Origin: an uncultured Myxococcales bacterium
Lineage (GTDB): Bacteria > Myxococcota_A > Polyangia > Polyangiales > Polyangiaceae
Direction: 5' to 3'
Length of the DNA: 64,000 bases
NCBI GenBank assembly: GCA_937949945.1
Contig: CALFEQ010000030.1
Location: 1-64,000, forward strand
A model generated the notes under the pieces. The model ran no database searches, was not told the DNA's origin, and was given only the letters and a program-made list of their open reading frames with translations. The translations under genes were made by a program, and so were the position numbers. The number at the start of each line of letters is the position of its first letter. Within the stretch, counting starts at the first letter, position 1. Shown in pieces: positions 1-7,825 of this stretch.

Positions 1-95
1 GACCCGGATCCAGACCCGGATCCCGACCCGGACCCGGCCCCGGATCCCGACCCGGACCCGGCCCCGGATCCCGACCCGGACCCGGCCCGGATCCG
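1..95. repeat. Degenerate hexamer tandem repeat (GACCCG-like)
   Basis: The window opens inside a tandem array of the hexamer GAYCCG/GACCCG. Its variants (GACCCG, GCCCCG, GATCCC) recur with a higher-order period of 24 bases. In forward frame 1 it reads as Asp-Pro/Ala-Pro repeats. In frame 3 it reads as a Pro-Gly-Ser/Arg tail that ends at the TGA at 153-155. It may therefore be the low-complexity C-terminus of a gene starting before the window, or non-coding; the visible part does not decide. The rest of the stretch up to 244 shows no convincing gene. Confidence 0.7.
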
Positions 96-244
96 ACCCG
101 CCCTCCAAATTCGAAATCAGCGCCCCAATCCCTTTCCGCGCCCCACAAATCATGAGCTAACAAAAACGAATTCCGCTCCACGCGAACGCTGCCGTCATCG
201 CACGCGGACACAGAGTCGCATTTCGTCGTGTATGGTCGCTCTTC

Positions 245-961
245 ATGACCGAGCTAGCGAAGTACCAGCTCAGCGACATCGTCTCGCTGGGAGCGGCCAT
301 ACGGGGGATGGCGAAGAACAGCTCCTCGATGGAAGAGGTCGCGCAAGGTGTCGTGGCGCACCTCTACGATGCGCTGGCCGATGCGACGGGTGGAAGCGCG
401 CTCGTGATGGCGCGCATGTACAAGACGCATCGCGCAGGCGATCTGGACGCGACGCTGCAGGCGTTCGCCTCGAACATCATGGGCAGGGAGCTCTCTCCCG
501 ATACGCGATGCCTGGTGCTGCTCGCGACGCGTGGGTGCGAGCCGGAGTGGAACGACCGCGCCGCATCCGTGGGGCACAAGGCGATCCCGCTCCCCGATCC
601 CGCCTTCATCGAACGGCTCCCGATGGTCTACGAGGTGTTTCGCCAGTTCGGCGTCGCGCTCTCGGACGTCGTTCGTGGCGAGGCGAGCGCGCAGCGCACG
701 GGGGCTACGCCGTACGGGGTGTTCCTGGTGGAGAAGGCGGAAGGGAGCCCGCACATCCCTGCGCAGGCGGACTTCGTCGTCCGGTACGGCGTACGGTCCG
801 TCATGGCGTTCGGCGGCGATCTGCCGAACGGCGATCTCTTCGCGACGCTCCTCTTCTCGCGGGTGGCGATCGACCGCCGGCTCGCCGATCTGTTCGCGCC
901 GCTGTCCCTCAGCACGAAGCTGGCGCTGCTTCCCTTCTCTCAGAGTCGGACTTTCGCATGA
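245..961 (+). CDS. GAF-like sensory protein, first gene of a sensor/STAS pair
   Basis: The protein has 238 residues, is soluble and has no signal peptide. An N-terminal helical part with a GAAIRGMAK segment is followed by a region containing KTHRAGDLDATL, CLVLLATRG, GHKAIPLP, GSPHIPAQ and GDLFATLLFSR, ending in LALLP. From memory, this arrangement resembles a conserved GAF-like sensory module that occurs alone or at the N-terminus of bacterial histidine kinases and STAS proteins; the ligand is unknown. Its stop overlaps the start of the STAS gene (ATGA at 958-961), so translation of the two is probably coupled. I infer that it is the input partner of the STAS protein. The start is the first in-frame ATG, with a weak ribosome binding site. 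Confidence 0.75.
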   Translation: MTELAKYQLSDIVSLGAAIRGMAKNSSSMEEVAQGVVAHLYDALADATGGSALVMARMYKTHRAGDLDATLQAFASNIMGRELSPDTRCLVLLATRGCEPEWNDRAASVGHKAIPLPDPAFIERLPMVYEVFRQFGVALSDVVRGEASAQRTGATPYGVFLVEKAEGSPHIPAQADFVVRYGVRSVMAFGGDLPNGDLFATLLFSRVAIDRRLADLFAPLSLSTKLALLPFSQSRTFA

Positions 962-1515
962 GCAACACGGACGCAAATCAGGAGCTCGTCGAGCTCCGCG
1001 CACGCTGCGAGACGCTCGAGCAGCTGCTCGAGGTCCACGAGCGCGTCGCGCTCGAGCAGACCGCACGCCTCGAACAGGCGAACGCCGCCCTCCTCGAGAG
1101 CCAGCGGGTCCAGGAAGAGCTCATCGAGAAGCTGCGCATCAACGTGGACGAGCTCTCGATGCCCATGCTCGAGGTCTGGGATGGAGTGCTCGTGCTTCCG
1201 ATCATCGGCATGGTCGATCGGAATCGCGCCACACGGACCATGGAGAAGCTCCTCGAGACCGTGCAACGAACGGGGGCGCATCACGTGATCATCGACCTCA
1301 CCGGCGTCGAGGTCGTCGACACGGAGACGGCCGATTGCTTCGCACGGCTTGCCAAGGCGGTGTCCCTCCTCGGTGCGCGGTGCTCGATGACGGGGCTCAG
1401 CCCGTCCGTGAGCCAGTCCATGATCGCGCTCGGCGTCGATCTCGGCTCGCTCACCACGCTCCGGACCATCAAACACGCGCTCGAGGGAATCGTCGCCGCG
1501 CCGGACGATCTCTGA
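958..1515 (+). CDS. RsbR-type STAS domain protein with N-terminal coiled coil
   Basis: The protein has 185 residues. Residues about 8-60 are a Glu/Leu/Arg-rich coiled coil. Residues about 65-180 are a STAS domain with the pattern of RsbR/RsbS stressosome proteins: WDGVLVLPIIG, then IDLTGVEVVDTETAD, GARCSMTGLSPSVSQ and LGVDLGSLTTLRT. The segment VVDTETA holds the Thr position that is phosphorylated in RsbR-like proteins. In that family STAS proteins act in partner-switching complexes with switch kinases and phosphatases. No such kinase or sigma factor lies next to it, so the partners other than the upstream gene are unknown. The start overlaps the upstream stop by four bases. Confidence 0.85.
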   Translation: MSNTDANQELVELRARCETLEQLLEVHERVALEQTARLEQANAALLESQRVQEELIEKLRINVDELSMPMLEVWDGVLVLPIIGMVDRNRATRTMEKLLETVQRTGAHHVIIDLTGVEVVDTETADCFARLAKAVSLLGARCSMTGLSPSVSQSMIALGVDLGSLTTLRTIKHALEGIVAAPDDL

Positions 1516-1821
1516 GGGCGCGGTTGCTCGCCGACCGCTCCGCGGTCATAGTACGGGCATGCACATGACCCCCGGCCGCATCCGCTGAGCACGCAGCGGG
1601 AACGTCTCTCCGTCGACGCGCGCCTGCGCGCGAGGATCGAGGCGCTCCGCGCTGCCGTCTCGTCCTGAGCCCTTCTCGGGAGGTCGGGGTGTGGGGTCTC
1701 GCCGTGCGATCGCGGCGGCGTCTCCGTCGCTCGCCGCTCCGCGCGCGCCTCGGTCGCGCGCGCGGCGGTCCGCGGCTCGTCCGCTCGGACCTCCCCGGAC
1801 TCGTTCGCCGGAGGTCCCGTC
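1516..1821. other. Intergenic region upstream of hflX
   Basis: These 306 bases have no supported gene. Both strands are open over long stretches, but the translations are Arg-rich and look like shadow frames. The only clear element is the GGAGG at 1810-1814, the ribosome binding site of hflX. I see no confident promoter or terminator hairpin. Confidence 0.5.
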
Positions 1822-3147
1822 ATGTCGAAGTCCAAGCGCTCGGAGCGCGAGCGCTCCGTTTCGTCCGTCGTCAAAGCCGTCGTCGTCGCCGTTCAACCGC
1901 CCGAGACCGAGGACGCCGAGGTCGCGCGATCGCTCGCCGAGCTGCGTCAGCTCCTCGCCGGCCTCGGCATCGAGGTCGAGCACGAAATCGTGCAGAGGCG
2001 CGCCGTCCGCTCGGCCGCCACGTACCTCGGCCCCGGAAAGCTCCGCGAGGTGGCCGCCATCACCGGCGGCCCCGGCGAGGTCCCACGCGGGCCCGACGCG
2101 CGCCTCGCCGACGCGGAGCTGCGCGAGGACCTGGTCGTGGTCGCCGACGACGAGCTCGGCGCCAACCAGATCCGAAACCTCGAAGCGGCCCTCGGAGCAC
2201 GCGTGATCGATCGGACGGCGGTGATCCTCCGCGTCTTCGAGTCACGCGCGCGTACGCGAGAGGCCAAGCTCGAGGTGGAGCTCGCACGGCTCGAGTACGA
2301 GCTCCCGCGGATCCGCGACGATCACTCGCTCGGCGACAGAGAAGGCGGCGGCGGGCGCGCCTCGCGCGGCCACACGAACGTCGAGCTCGCGAAGCAACGC
2401 ATTCGCGAACGGATCGCGATGGTTCGGCGCGAGCTCGAGGCGCTCGAGGCGGCGGCCGCGCGACGCCGCCTCGCGAGGTCCGACACGTTCCGCGTCGCCC
2501 TCGTCGGCTACACCAACGCCGGCAAGTCCTCGCTCATGCGAGCGCTCACCGGCGCCGACGTGCTCGTGGAGGACAAGCTCTTCGCGACGCTCGGCACGAC
2601 GACCCGTAGGCTCGCTCCTCCGGTCACGCCGCCGGTGCTCGTGGCCGACACGGTCGGGTTCCTCCATCGGCTGCCGCATTCGCTCATGGCGTCGTTCCGC
2701 TCGACGCTCGCGGAGGCGAACGAGGCGTGGCTCCTGCTCCTCGTGGTCGACGCCTCCGATCCGGCGTTCCGCGAGCAGCTCCGCGTCACTCGGCAGGTGC
2801 TCGAGGAGATCGGCGCCGCCGCTCCGGCGTGGGTCGTCATGAACAAGATCGATCGACTCGATCCGACGCGACGCGAAGCGCTCGCCGCCGAGCTCCCGGA
2901 CGCCATCCAGACGAGCGCCCTCGATCCGGACGCCGTCCGCGACCTCCGCGATCGGATCGCGGCGTTCTTCGCACGACACCTCGTCGAGGAGCGTCTGACG
3001 ATCCCGTACGCACGCCAAGGCGTGCTCGCCGAGCTGCGCGGCCAGCTCGAGGTCGTGCACGAGGAGTACGGCGAAACGATCTCCGTCACCGTGCGTGGCA
3101 CGCGCGATGTCGTCGGCAAGCTCGTGGCGCGCCTGTCGAGCGCATGA
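1822..3147 (+). CDS. hflX: Ribosome-associated GTPase HflX
   Basis: The protein has 441 residues, the usual size. In the family, HflX binds the 50S subunit and splits stalled or hibernating 70S ribosomes after heat or antibiotic stress. The N-terminal HflX domain (about residues 25-130) contains TYLGPGKLREV. A charged coiled-coil linker (about 140-220) follows. The GTPase domain carries G1 GYTNAGKSS near residue 229, the switch segment ATLGTTTR, G3 DTVGFLHRLPH and G4 NKID. A GGAGG site seven bases before the ATG fixes the start. An acidic Ala/Gly-rich insertion (about residues 90-105, AITGGPGEVPRGPDA) lengthens the N-domain. The next gene follows after about 50 bases. Confidence 0.96.
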   Translation: MSKSKRSERERSVSSVVKAVVVAVQPPETEDAEVARSLAELRQLLAGLGIEVEHEIVQRRAVRSAATYLGPGKLREVAAITGGPGEVPRGPDARLADAELREDLVVVADDELGANQIRNLEAALGARVIDRTAVILRVFESRARTREAKLEVELARLEYELPRIRDDHSLGDREGGGGRASRGHTNVELAKQRIRERIAMVRRELEALEAAAARRRLARSDTFRVALVGYTNAGKSSLMRALTGADVLVEDKLFATLGTTTRRLAPPVTPPVLVADTVGFLHRLPHSLMASFRSTLAEANEAWLLLLVVDASDPAFREQLRVTRQVLEEIGAAAPAWVVMNKIDRLDPTRREALAAELPDAIQTSALDPDAVRDLRDRIAAFFARHLVEERLTIPYARQGVLAELRGQLEVVHEEYGETISVTVRGTRDVVGKLVARLSSA

Positions 3148-3197
3148 CGGCTCGAAAGGTCTCGACACGGAGACGCCTGCACGCTGAGATAACGGCC

Positions 3198-3533
3198 ATG
3201 CTTTTCGGGCTCTTCGGGAAGATGACGGCGGTCGAGGGCAAGCGCGACGCGCTCGCGGCGAACCTCCTCCGCGCCGCGGATCTGATGAAGGACGTCCCCG
3301 GCTGCTTGCTCTACGTGGTGAACACGTCGAGCGCCGAGCCGAACGCGGTGTACGTCACCGAGATCTGGCAGGACGAGGCCGCGCACGGTGCGTCGCTCTC
3401 GATGCCGGGCGTCCGCGACCTCATCAACGAGACCATGCCCCTCCTCGCGAGCGCGCCGGAGGGCACGCGTTTCACGCCGATCGGCGGGAAGGGCCTCGCC
3501 GCGCTCGGCGCGAAGCTGCCGGAGAACGCTTGA
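3198..3533 (+). CDS. Small ABM-fold (antibiotic biosynthesis monooxygenase-like) protein
   Basis: The protein has 111 residues and is soluble. It shows the ferredoxin-like ABM pattern: an opening strand (GKMTAVEGKRDAL), a helix (LLRAADLM), the strand GCLLYVVN, then NAVYVTEIWQDEAAHGASL and a C-terminal helix. Members act as small monooxygenases, haem-degrading enzymes or YgiN-like quinol oxidases, often as dimers; sequence alone does not give the substrate. Its last 62 bases overlap the end of the convergent DUF1801 gene, which is unusual but tolerable because both tails are non-conserved. Confidence 0.85.
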   Translation: MLFGLFGKMTAVEGKRDALAANLLRAADLMKDVPGCLLYVVNTSSAEPNAVYVTEIWQDEAAHGASLSMPGVRDLINETMPLLASAPEGTRFTPIGGKGLAALGAKLPENA

Positions 3534-3945
3534 CCGCTCGGAGCGCGTCGGACGCGGCCTTCGGTTTCGCCTTCGACGCGCTCTCCTTCTTCGCCTTCGC
3601 CGCTTCGATCTCCGCCAGGCGCGCCTTCACCAGCTTTCGGATCAACCCGGCGGGAAGAGGCTTGCCGATCGGGAAACGGATGGTGCCCTTGCTGGTGTCG
3701 TAGCCGGCCAGGTCGGCGGCGAGCGCGCCGACGACGCCGCCGCTCATCGGGTGGTACGAGCAATGGTTCGCGTGCGCGGAGTAGCCGGCGATCGGTCGCT
3801 CCAGGACGAAGGCCGGCATCCCGTAGCTCAGTCGCTCCTCCGCGGCGGGCACCACGGCGCGGATCCTCTCTCTCACCTTCTCCAGCGTGGCCCTCGTCTC
3901 GGGGCTCAGCTTCTCGAGGTACGCGTCGACGTCTCGCTTCGACAT
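3472..3945 (-). CDS. DUF1801 (YdhG/iron-chaperone-like) protein
   Basis: The protein has 157 residues. Residues about 1-112 match the DUF1801/YdhG fold: DVDAYLEKLSPETRATLEKVRERI, YGMPAFVLERPIAGYSAHANHCSYHP and KGTIRFPIGKPLP followed by IRKLVKAR. The family is related to frataxin-like iron chaperones and is often described as a putative iron chaperone, but its function is not settled. A Lys/Arg/Ala-rich tail of about 45 residues, not part of the family core, runs into the end of the convergent ABM gene. The start is the only ATG that gives a complete domain. Confidence 0.85.
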   Translation of the reverse strand: MSKRDVDAYLEKLSPETRATLEKVRERIRAVVPAAEERLSYGMPAFVLERPIAGYSAHANHCSYHPMSGGVVGALAADLAGYDTSKGTIRFPIGKPLPAGLIRKLVKARLAEIEAAKAKKESASKAKPKAASDALRAVKRSPAASRRARRGPSRRSA

Positions 3946-4009
3946 GTGCCGAGATCTACGGCGCGTCCGGCGCGCGCGCCAGGCTCGACGTTCGCGCCGC
4001 GCGAGGAGG

Positions 4010-4711
4010 TCAGCTCCCTCGAGGCGCTTCGCAGGCGTCGGGCCCGCACGCTGCGCCTTCCGTGATCGTGGGCTTCGGTGCGTCGCGCCAAGCCCGCTCG
4101 AGCACGTGGCGGAACGTCTCGACCGGCTGCGCGCCCGAGACCACGTAGCGCCGGTCGACGACGACGAACGGGACTCCCGACGCGCCGAGCTCGCGCGCCT
4201 CTCGACCGTCCGTCTCGACGCGTTCGCGGTAGCGGCCTTCGGACAGCGCCGTGCGCACCTCGTCGGGATCGAGGCCGATGTCCTGCCCGATCGATACGAG
4301 CGCGTCGATGTCGAAGATCGATCGACGCTCGCCGAAGTAGGCGCGGTAGACGCGCTTCCACGCAGCGTCCTCGAGGCCACGCTCGGACGCGAACGCCAAG
4401 AGCTCGTGTGCGAGGCGCGTGTTTCCGACGACGTTGTCGCCGACGATGTACGGCGAGATGCCGTCCTCGGCGGCGATCGACTCGACCCGGTCGAACATCG
4501 CCTGGAGCTGCGGGCCGCCGACACCGTACTTCCGGGCGAGCATCTCGCGCACCGGACGCACGGCTTGCGGCGCCGCGGGGTCGAGCTGGAAGGAGCGGTG
4601 GACGACCTGGACGTGCTCGCGGTGCTCGAAGCCGGCGATGGCCTGGTCGAGGCGGTGCTGGCCAATCCCACACCACGGGCAGATGACGTCGGACCAGATC
4701 TCGATCTGCAT
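4010..4711 (-). CDS. FrnE-type DsbA family oxidoreductase
   Basis: The protein has 233 residues and no signal peptide. It begins MQIEIWSDVICPWCGIG, with the thioredoxin-fold CPWC active site at residues 11-14. It continues through a helical insert and the GVPFVVVDRRYVVSGAQP segment that carries the cis-Pro loop, which is typical of cytoplasmic FrnE/2-hydroxychromene-2-carboxylate isomerase-like DsbA proteins. The family catalyses disulfide exchange; in Deinococcus FrnE supports oxidative-stress tolerance. The C-terminus has an extra Cys pair (CGPDAC). The ATG at 4711 was chosen over the upstream one because the family starts at this strand. Confidence 0.92.
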   Translation of the reverse strand: MQIEIWSDVICPWCGIGQHRLDQAIAGFEHREHVQVVHRSFQLDPAAPQAVRPVREMLARKYGVGGPQLQAMFDRVESIAAEDGISPYIVGDNVVGNTRLAHELLAFASERGLEDAAWKRVYRAYFGERRSIFDIDALVSIGQDIGLDPDEVRTALSEGRYRERVETDGREARELGASGVPFVVVDRRYVVSGAQPVETFRHVLERAWRDAPKPTITEGAACGPDACEAPRGS

Positions 4712-4898
4712 CGTGGTCCATCTAGTTCCTCGGTGCGGGCGCGACAACCATGCTCGAAGCCTCCTCCGAGCCTTCATGCCCGCGAGATCCCGGGAGATCG
4801 ACGCGCTGGCTCATCCGCACGTATCATGGAGGTCGCGGGACGGGCGGCAGCTCGGGGGTCGCCGACCACGTTGCCGGCGCGCCGCCAAGGAGGGACAC

Positions 4899-6353
4899 GT
4901 GATTCGAGCCATCGCTTCCTTCGCACTCTTGCTCACGGCCTCGACGCTGACGTTCGTGGCGTGCACGAGCGACTCCACCTCGTCGCCCACCACGAACGAG
5001 ACGGACGGCGGAGATGACCTCGATCCGACGCAGGCGGACGGCGGTGGCGTCCCCGACGGGAGCGAAGAGGAGTTCGACGCCGGACCGAAGCCGTTCGGGA
5101 GCGTGCCCCCGCCGCCGCCGGTGGCGTACACGTGCCTTCGCGAGATCCACGTCGCGACCACCGGTGACGACGACGCCAACGACGGATCGGCGGAGAAGCC
5201 GTACCGTACGATCGCGAAGGCGACGCCCCTCGCCCAGCCCGGCGATTGCGTGAAGGTGCATGCCGGGACCTACGCGGAGTCGACGACGATCACGTTCGCG
5301 ACGGACGGCACCGCGGAGAACCCCATCGTGCTCCACTCCGCGGACGGACGCGGCGCCGCGATCATCGACAGCGCGACGAACACCACGGGCGCGGCGATCG
5401 AGGTGAAGCACGACCACGTCGTGATCGACGGCTTCGTCTTCCAGAACCTGCCGCTGGCCGAGGGACAGCACGTCGTCCGATTCGATGGGTCGAACGCGGG
5501 CAAGTGCGTCGGCTCGGTCCTCCGCAACTGCAAGGTCACGGGCGGCTGGTCGCAGCTCAAGATCTACCAGAAGACGCAAGGCGTCCTCGTCGAGCACAAC
5601 GAGTTCCACGGCAAGTCCGCGCACGCCCCGCTCAGCCTCACGGGAGCGAGCGGCCTCGTGTTCCGCGGCAACTACTGCCACGACTGGGACAGCGGCGACA
5701 ACGGCTCGGCGCAGCTCGCGGGCGGCTCGACCGACGTGCTCTTCGAGAAGAATCTCTTCCAGGACGTCGCGTCGGCCGCCGGCGCGCTCGCGCTCGGCGA
5801 CAGCTGCGGCGCGACCTGCGACAACGACCCGGAGCACTACGCCGCCGTGAACGCGCGGGCGATCAACAACGTCTTCATCCGTGCGTCGCGCCCGTTCGAC
5901 ATCCTCGGCTGCAAGAACTGCTCGGTCCTCGCGAACACGATCATCGACAGCGGCGAGAGCGTCGTGTTCCGCGTCGGATGGGCCACCACGAACGGGAACC
6001 AACGCGCGTCGACGGGCACGCGGATCCTCAACAACCTGATCACGAACGGCGCGGTCCCGATGGGCTACGTCATCCACATCGACGAAGGTGCGGGCGGCGG
6101 CCTCCAGATGGACTACAACCTGTTCTACAACGGCCCGCGCGGCGTCGCCTTCGGCGAGACGCACCCTTCGAGCGCCGACGCGCACTCGGTCCAGAGCGCG
6201 CCGCTGCTCGTGGGGCACACGGACTTCCGGCCCGCGCCCGGCAGCCCCGCGGTCGGCGCCGGCACGAGCCTGATCGACGAGGTGACGGACGATTTCCTCG
6301 GCGCGCCTCGGCCGGCGAGCGGCAACTTCGACATCGGCGCGTTCCAGCACTGA
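4899..6353 (+). CDS. Right-handed parallel beta-helix lipoprotein
   Basis: The protein has 484 residues. A signal peptide ending TFVAC gives a lipid-modified Cys, then an Asp/Gly/Ser/Thr-rich linker to about residue 75. The rest has the pattern IHVATTGDDDANDGSAEKPYRTI followed by GDCVKVHAGTY, typical of DUF1565/pectate-lyase-like beta-helix proteins, and then repeats such as NCKVTGG, HNEFHGK and NNVFIRAS. Such proteins often bind or cleave polysaccharides, but no catalytic site can be assigned. It is probably exported to the cell surface. The GTG start is set by a strong AAGGAGGG site at 4888-4895; no upstream start gives the signal peptide. Confidence 0.9.
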   Translation: MIRAIASFALLLTASTLTFVACTSDSTSSPTTNETDGGDDLDPTQADGGGVPDGSEEEFDAGPKPFGSVPPPPPVAYTCLREIHVATTGDDDANDGSAEKPYRTIAKATPLAQPGDCVKVHAGTYAESTTITFATDGTAENPIVLHSADGRGAAIIDSATNTTGAAIEVKHDHVVIDGFVFQNLPLAEGQHVVRFDGSNAGKCVGSVLRNCKVTGGWSQLKIYQKTQGVLVEHNEFHGKSAHAPLSLTGASGLVFRGNYCHDWDSGDNGSAQLAGGSTDVLFEKNLFQDVASAAGALALGDSCGATCDNDPEHYAAVNARAINNVFIRASRPFDILGCKNCSVLANTIIDSGESVVFRVGWATTNGNQRASTGTRILNNLITNGAVPMGYVIHIDEGAGGGLQMDYNLFYNGPRGVAFGETHPSSADAHSVQSAPLLVGHTDFRPAPGSPAVGAGTSLIDEVTDDFLGAPRPASGNFDIGAFQH

Positions 6354-6474
6354 GGCGCCCGGAAGCCGGACGCATCGCGAGCTCTACCGCCTTTCGGGCC
6401 CGCGGGCGCGAGCGGGGCGCTTCGCCCCACCCGGCGATCCCTCCATCGCGAGGCTGACGCACCATCGCCGCGCT

Positions 6475-6504
6475 CGAGCGCCATGTCCTCTGGCATGGCG
6501 CTCG
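6475..6504 (+). promoter_or_regulatory. Perfect 11-bp leader hairpin before the CorC-like gene
   Basis: CGAGCGCCATG (6475-6485) and CATGGCGCTCG (6494-6504) are perfect inverted repeats separated by an 8-base loop. The right arm ends one base before the GTG start at 6506. The stem also covers the start of an 8-codon upstream ORF (6483-6509). A hairpin this close to the start is likely to affect ribosome access. There is no T-run, so it is not a typical terminator. Confidence 0.6.
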
Positions 6505-6509
6505 CGTGA
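6483..6509 (+). CDS. Eight-codon upstream ORF overlapping the CorC-like start
   Basis: ATG at 6483 opens MSSGMALA and stops at TGA 6507-6509. That stop overlaps the GTG start of the next gene (GTGA at 6506-6509). It lies inside a perfect hairpin. This layout fits a coupling or leader peptide. It is tentative because so short an ORF can occur by chance and no strong ribosome binding site precedes it. Confidence 0.3.
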   Translation: MSSGMALA

Positions 6510-7825
6510 CCGTGGGCGTGATCGCCCTGCTCGCGTCGGTGCTCCTGTTGGCGCTGAACGCGTTCTTCGTCGCCGCAGAGTTCGCTCTCGTCAAGGTACG
6601 GATCACCCAGCTCGACCGCGCAGCACGGCGCGGCAACAAGCGCGCGCTCGCGGCGCAGCAGATCCTCGGGCGGCTCGACCGATACCTGTCGGTCACGCAG
6701 TTCGGCATCACCGTCGCGAGCCTCGGGCTCGGATGGCTGGGCGAGCCCGCGATCGCGCGCACCGCCGAGTCGCTCCTCGTGACCCTCACGGGCCATTCGC
6801 TCGGAGGCGTCGGACGCGCGTTCGTCGACGTCGGCGCGCTCGGTCTGCTCACGTTCTTGCACCTGCTCCTCGGCGAGCTCGTACCGAAGTTCGTCGCGAT
6901 CCAACGCGCGGAGTCGACCGTGCTCAACACGGCAATTCCGCTCCGCGCCGTCAACGCCACGTTCGCGCCGGTCCTCTGGGTGCTGGAGAAGGCGCAGCGC
7001 GGCGTCATCCGCCTCATCGGTCTCGATCCCGACGTCGTGAACGAAGGCACCCTCTCGGAGGAGGAGCTCATCGGGATCCTGGCGGCGTCCGCCGCGCGGA
7101 GCGAGAAGGCGAAGGACAAGGGGCGCATCGTCGAGCGCATCCTCCGCCTCGCACACCGGCCCGTGCGCCAGATGATGGTCCCTCGCGTGGACATCGTGTG
7201 GCTGCCGATCGACGCCGGCGTGAGCGAGGCCCTGTCCACCCTCAAGACGCACCAGTTCTCCCGTATCCCGCTCGCCGACGGGTCGCTCGATCAGATCGTC
7301 GGGTATCTCTACGCCAAGGATCTCCTGCTCGACGACGACCTCGCCGCACGCACCACCATTCGCGGCCTCGAGCGGCCGGTGATCTTCGTCCCGGAGGAGA
7401 AGGACGGCCTGTCCGTGCTGCGCGATCTGCAGGCGCGGGCGATCCCCATCGCGATCGTCATCGACGAGTACGGCGGAACGAGCGGGCTCGTCACCGTCGA
7501 GGATCTGGTCGAGGAGGTCGTCGGCGAGATCCGCGACGAGCTCGACGTCGAGCCCGCCCGCGTCGTCCGTGTCGACGGAGAGTGGGAAGTGGACGCGCGC
7601 GCGACGGTGGACGAGCTCAGGGAGGCCGGCGTACCGATCGAGGAAGAAGAGGCGGAGCTCGGCGAGCCCGTGGGGACGATCGTCTATGCGCGGCTCGGAC
7701 GCTTGCCTCGCGTCGGCGACACCGTCCCGCTCGCGCGGGGCGTCGTCGCCGAGATCGCCGCCACGAGCCGGCGCCGCATCGACCGGTTGCGCGTCCGGGT
7801 CGAACGGAAGCAGCCCGTCGATTAG
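6506..7825 (+). CDS. CNNM/CorC (HlyC) family membrane protein with CBS pair
   Basis: The protein has 439 residues. The N-terminal CNNM (DUF21) transmembrane domain (about 1-190) contains NAFFVAAEFALVKVR, the conserved SVTQFGITVASLGLGWLG segment and LLGELVPK. Residues about 215-340 form a CBS-domain pair (RQMMVPRVDIVWLP, FSRIPLADGS, IDEYGGTSGLVTVEDLVEE). The C-terminus (about 345-430) is a CorC_HlyC domain. Family members take part in Mg2+/Co2+ homeostasis or transport; the old haemolysin label is not supported. The GTG start overlaps the stop of a tiny upstream ORF. Its last four bases overlap the convergent pseudokinase gene. Confidence 0.93.
   Translation: MTVGVIALLASVLLLALNAFFVAAEFALVKVRITQLDRAARRGNKRALAAQQILGRLDRYLSVTQFGITVASLGLGWLGEPAIARTAESLLVTLTGHSLGGVGRAFVDVGALGLLTFLHLLLGELVPKFVAIQRAESTVLNTAIPLRAVNATFAPVLWVLEKAQRGVIRLIGLDPDVVNEGTLSEEELIGILAASAARSEKAKDKGRIVERILRLAHRPVRQMMVPRVDIVWLPIDAGVSEALSTLKTHQFSRIPLADGSLDQIVGYLYAKDLLLDDDLAARTTIRGLERPVIFVPEEKDGLSVLRDLQARAIPIAIVIDEYGGTSGLVTVEDLVEEVVGEIRDELDVEPARVVRVDGEWEVDARATVDELREAGVPIEEEEAELGEPVGTIVYARLGRLPRVGDTVPLARGVVAEIAATSRRRIDRLRVRVERKQPVD

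Noticed and set aside
1546..1983. Minus-strand frame of 145 codons overlapping the hflX start
   Set aside because: Most of it is antisense to hflX; the non-overlapping part shows no domain and no clear start signal.
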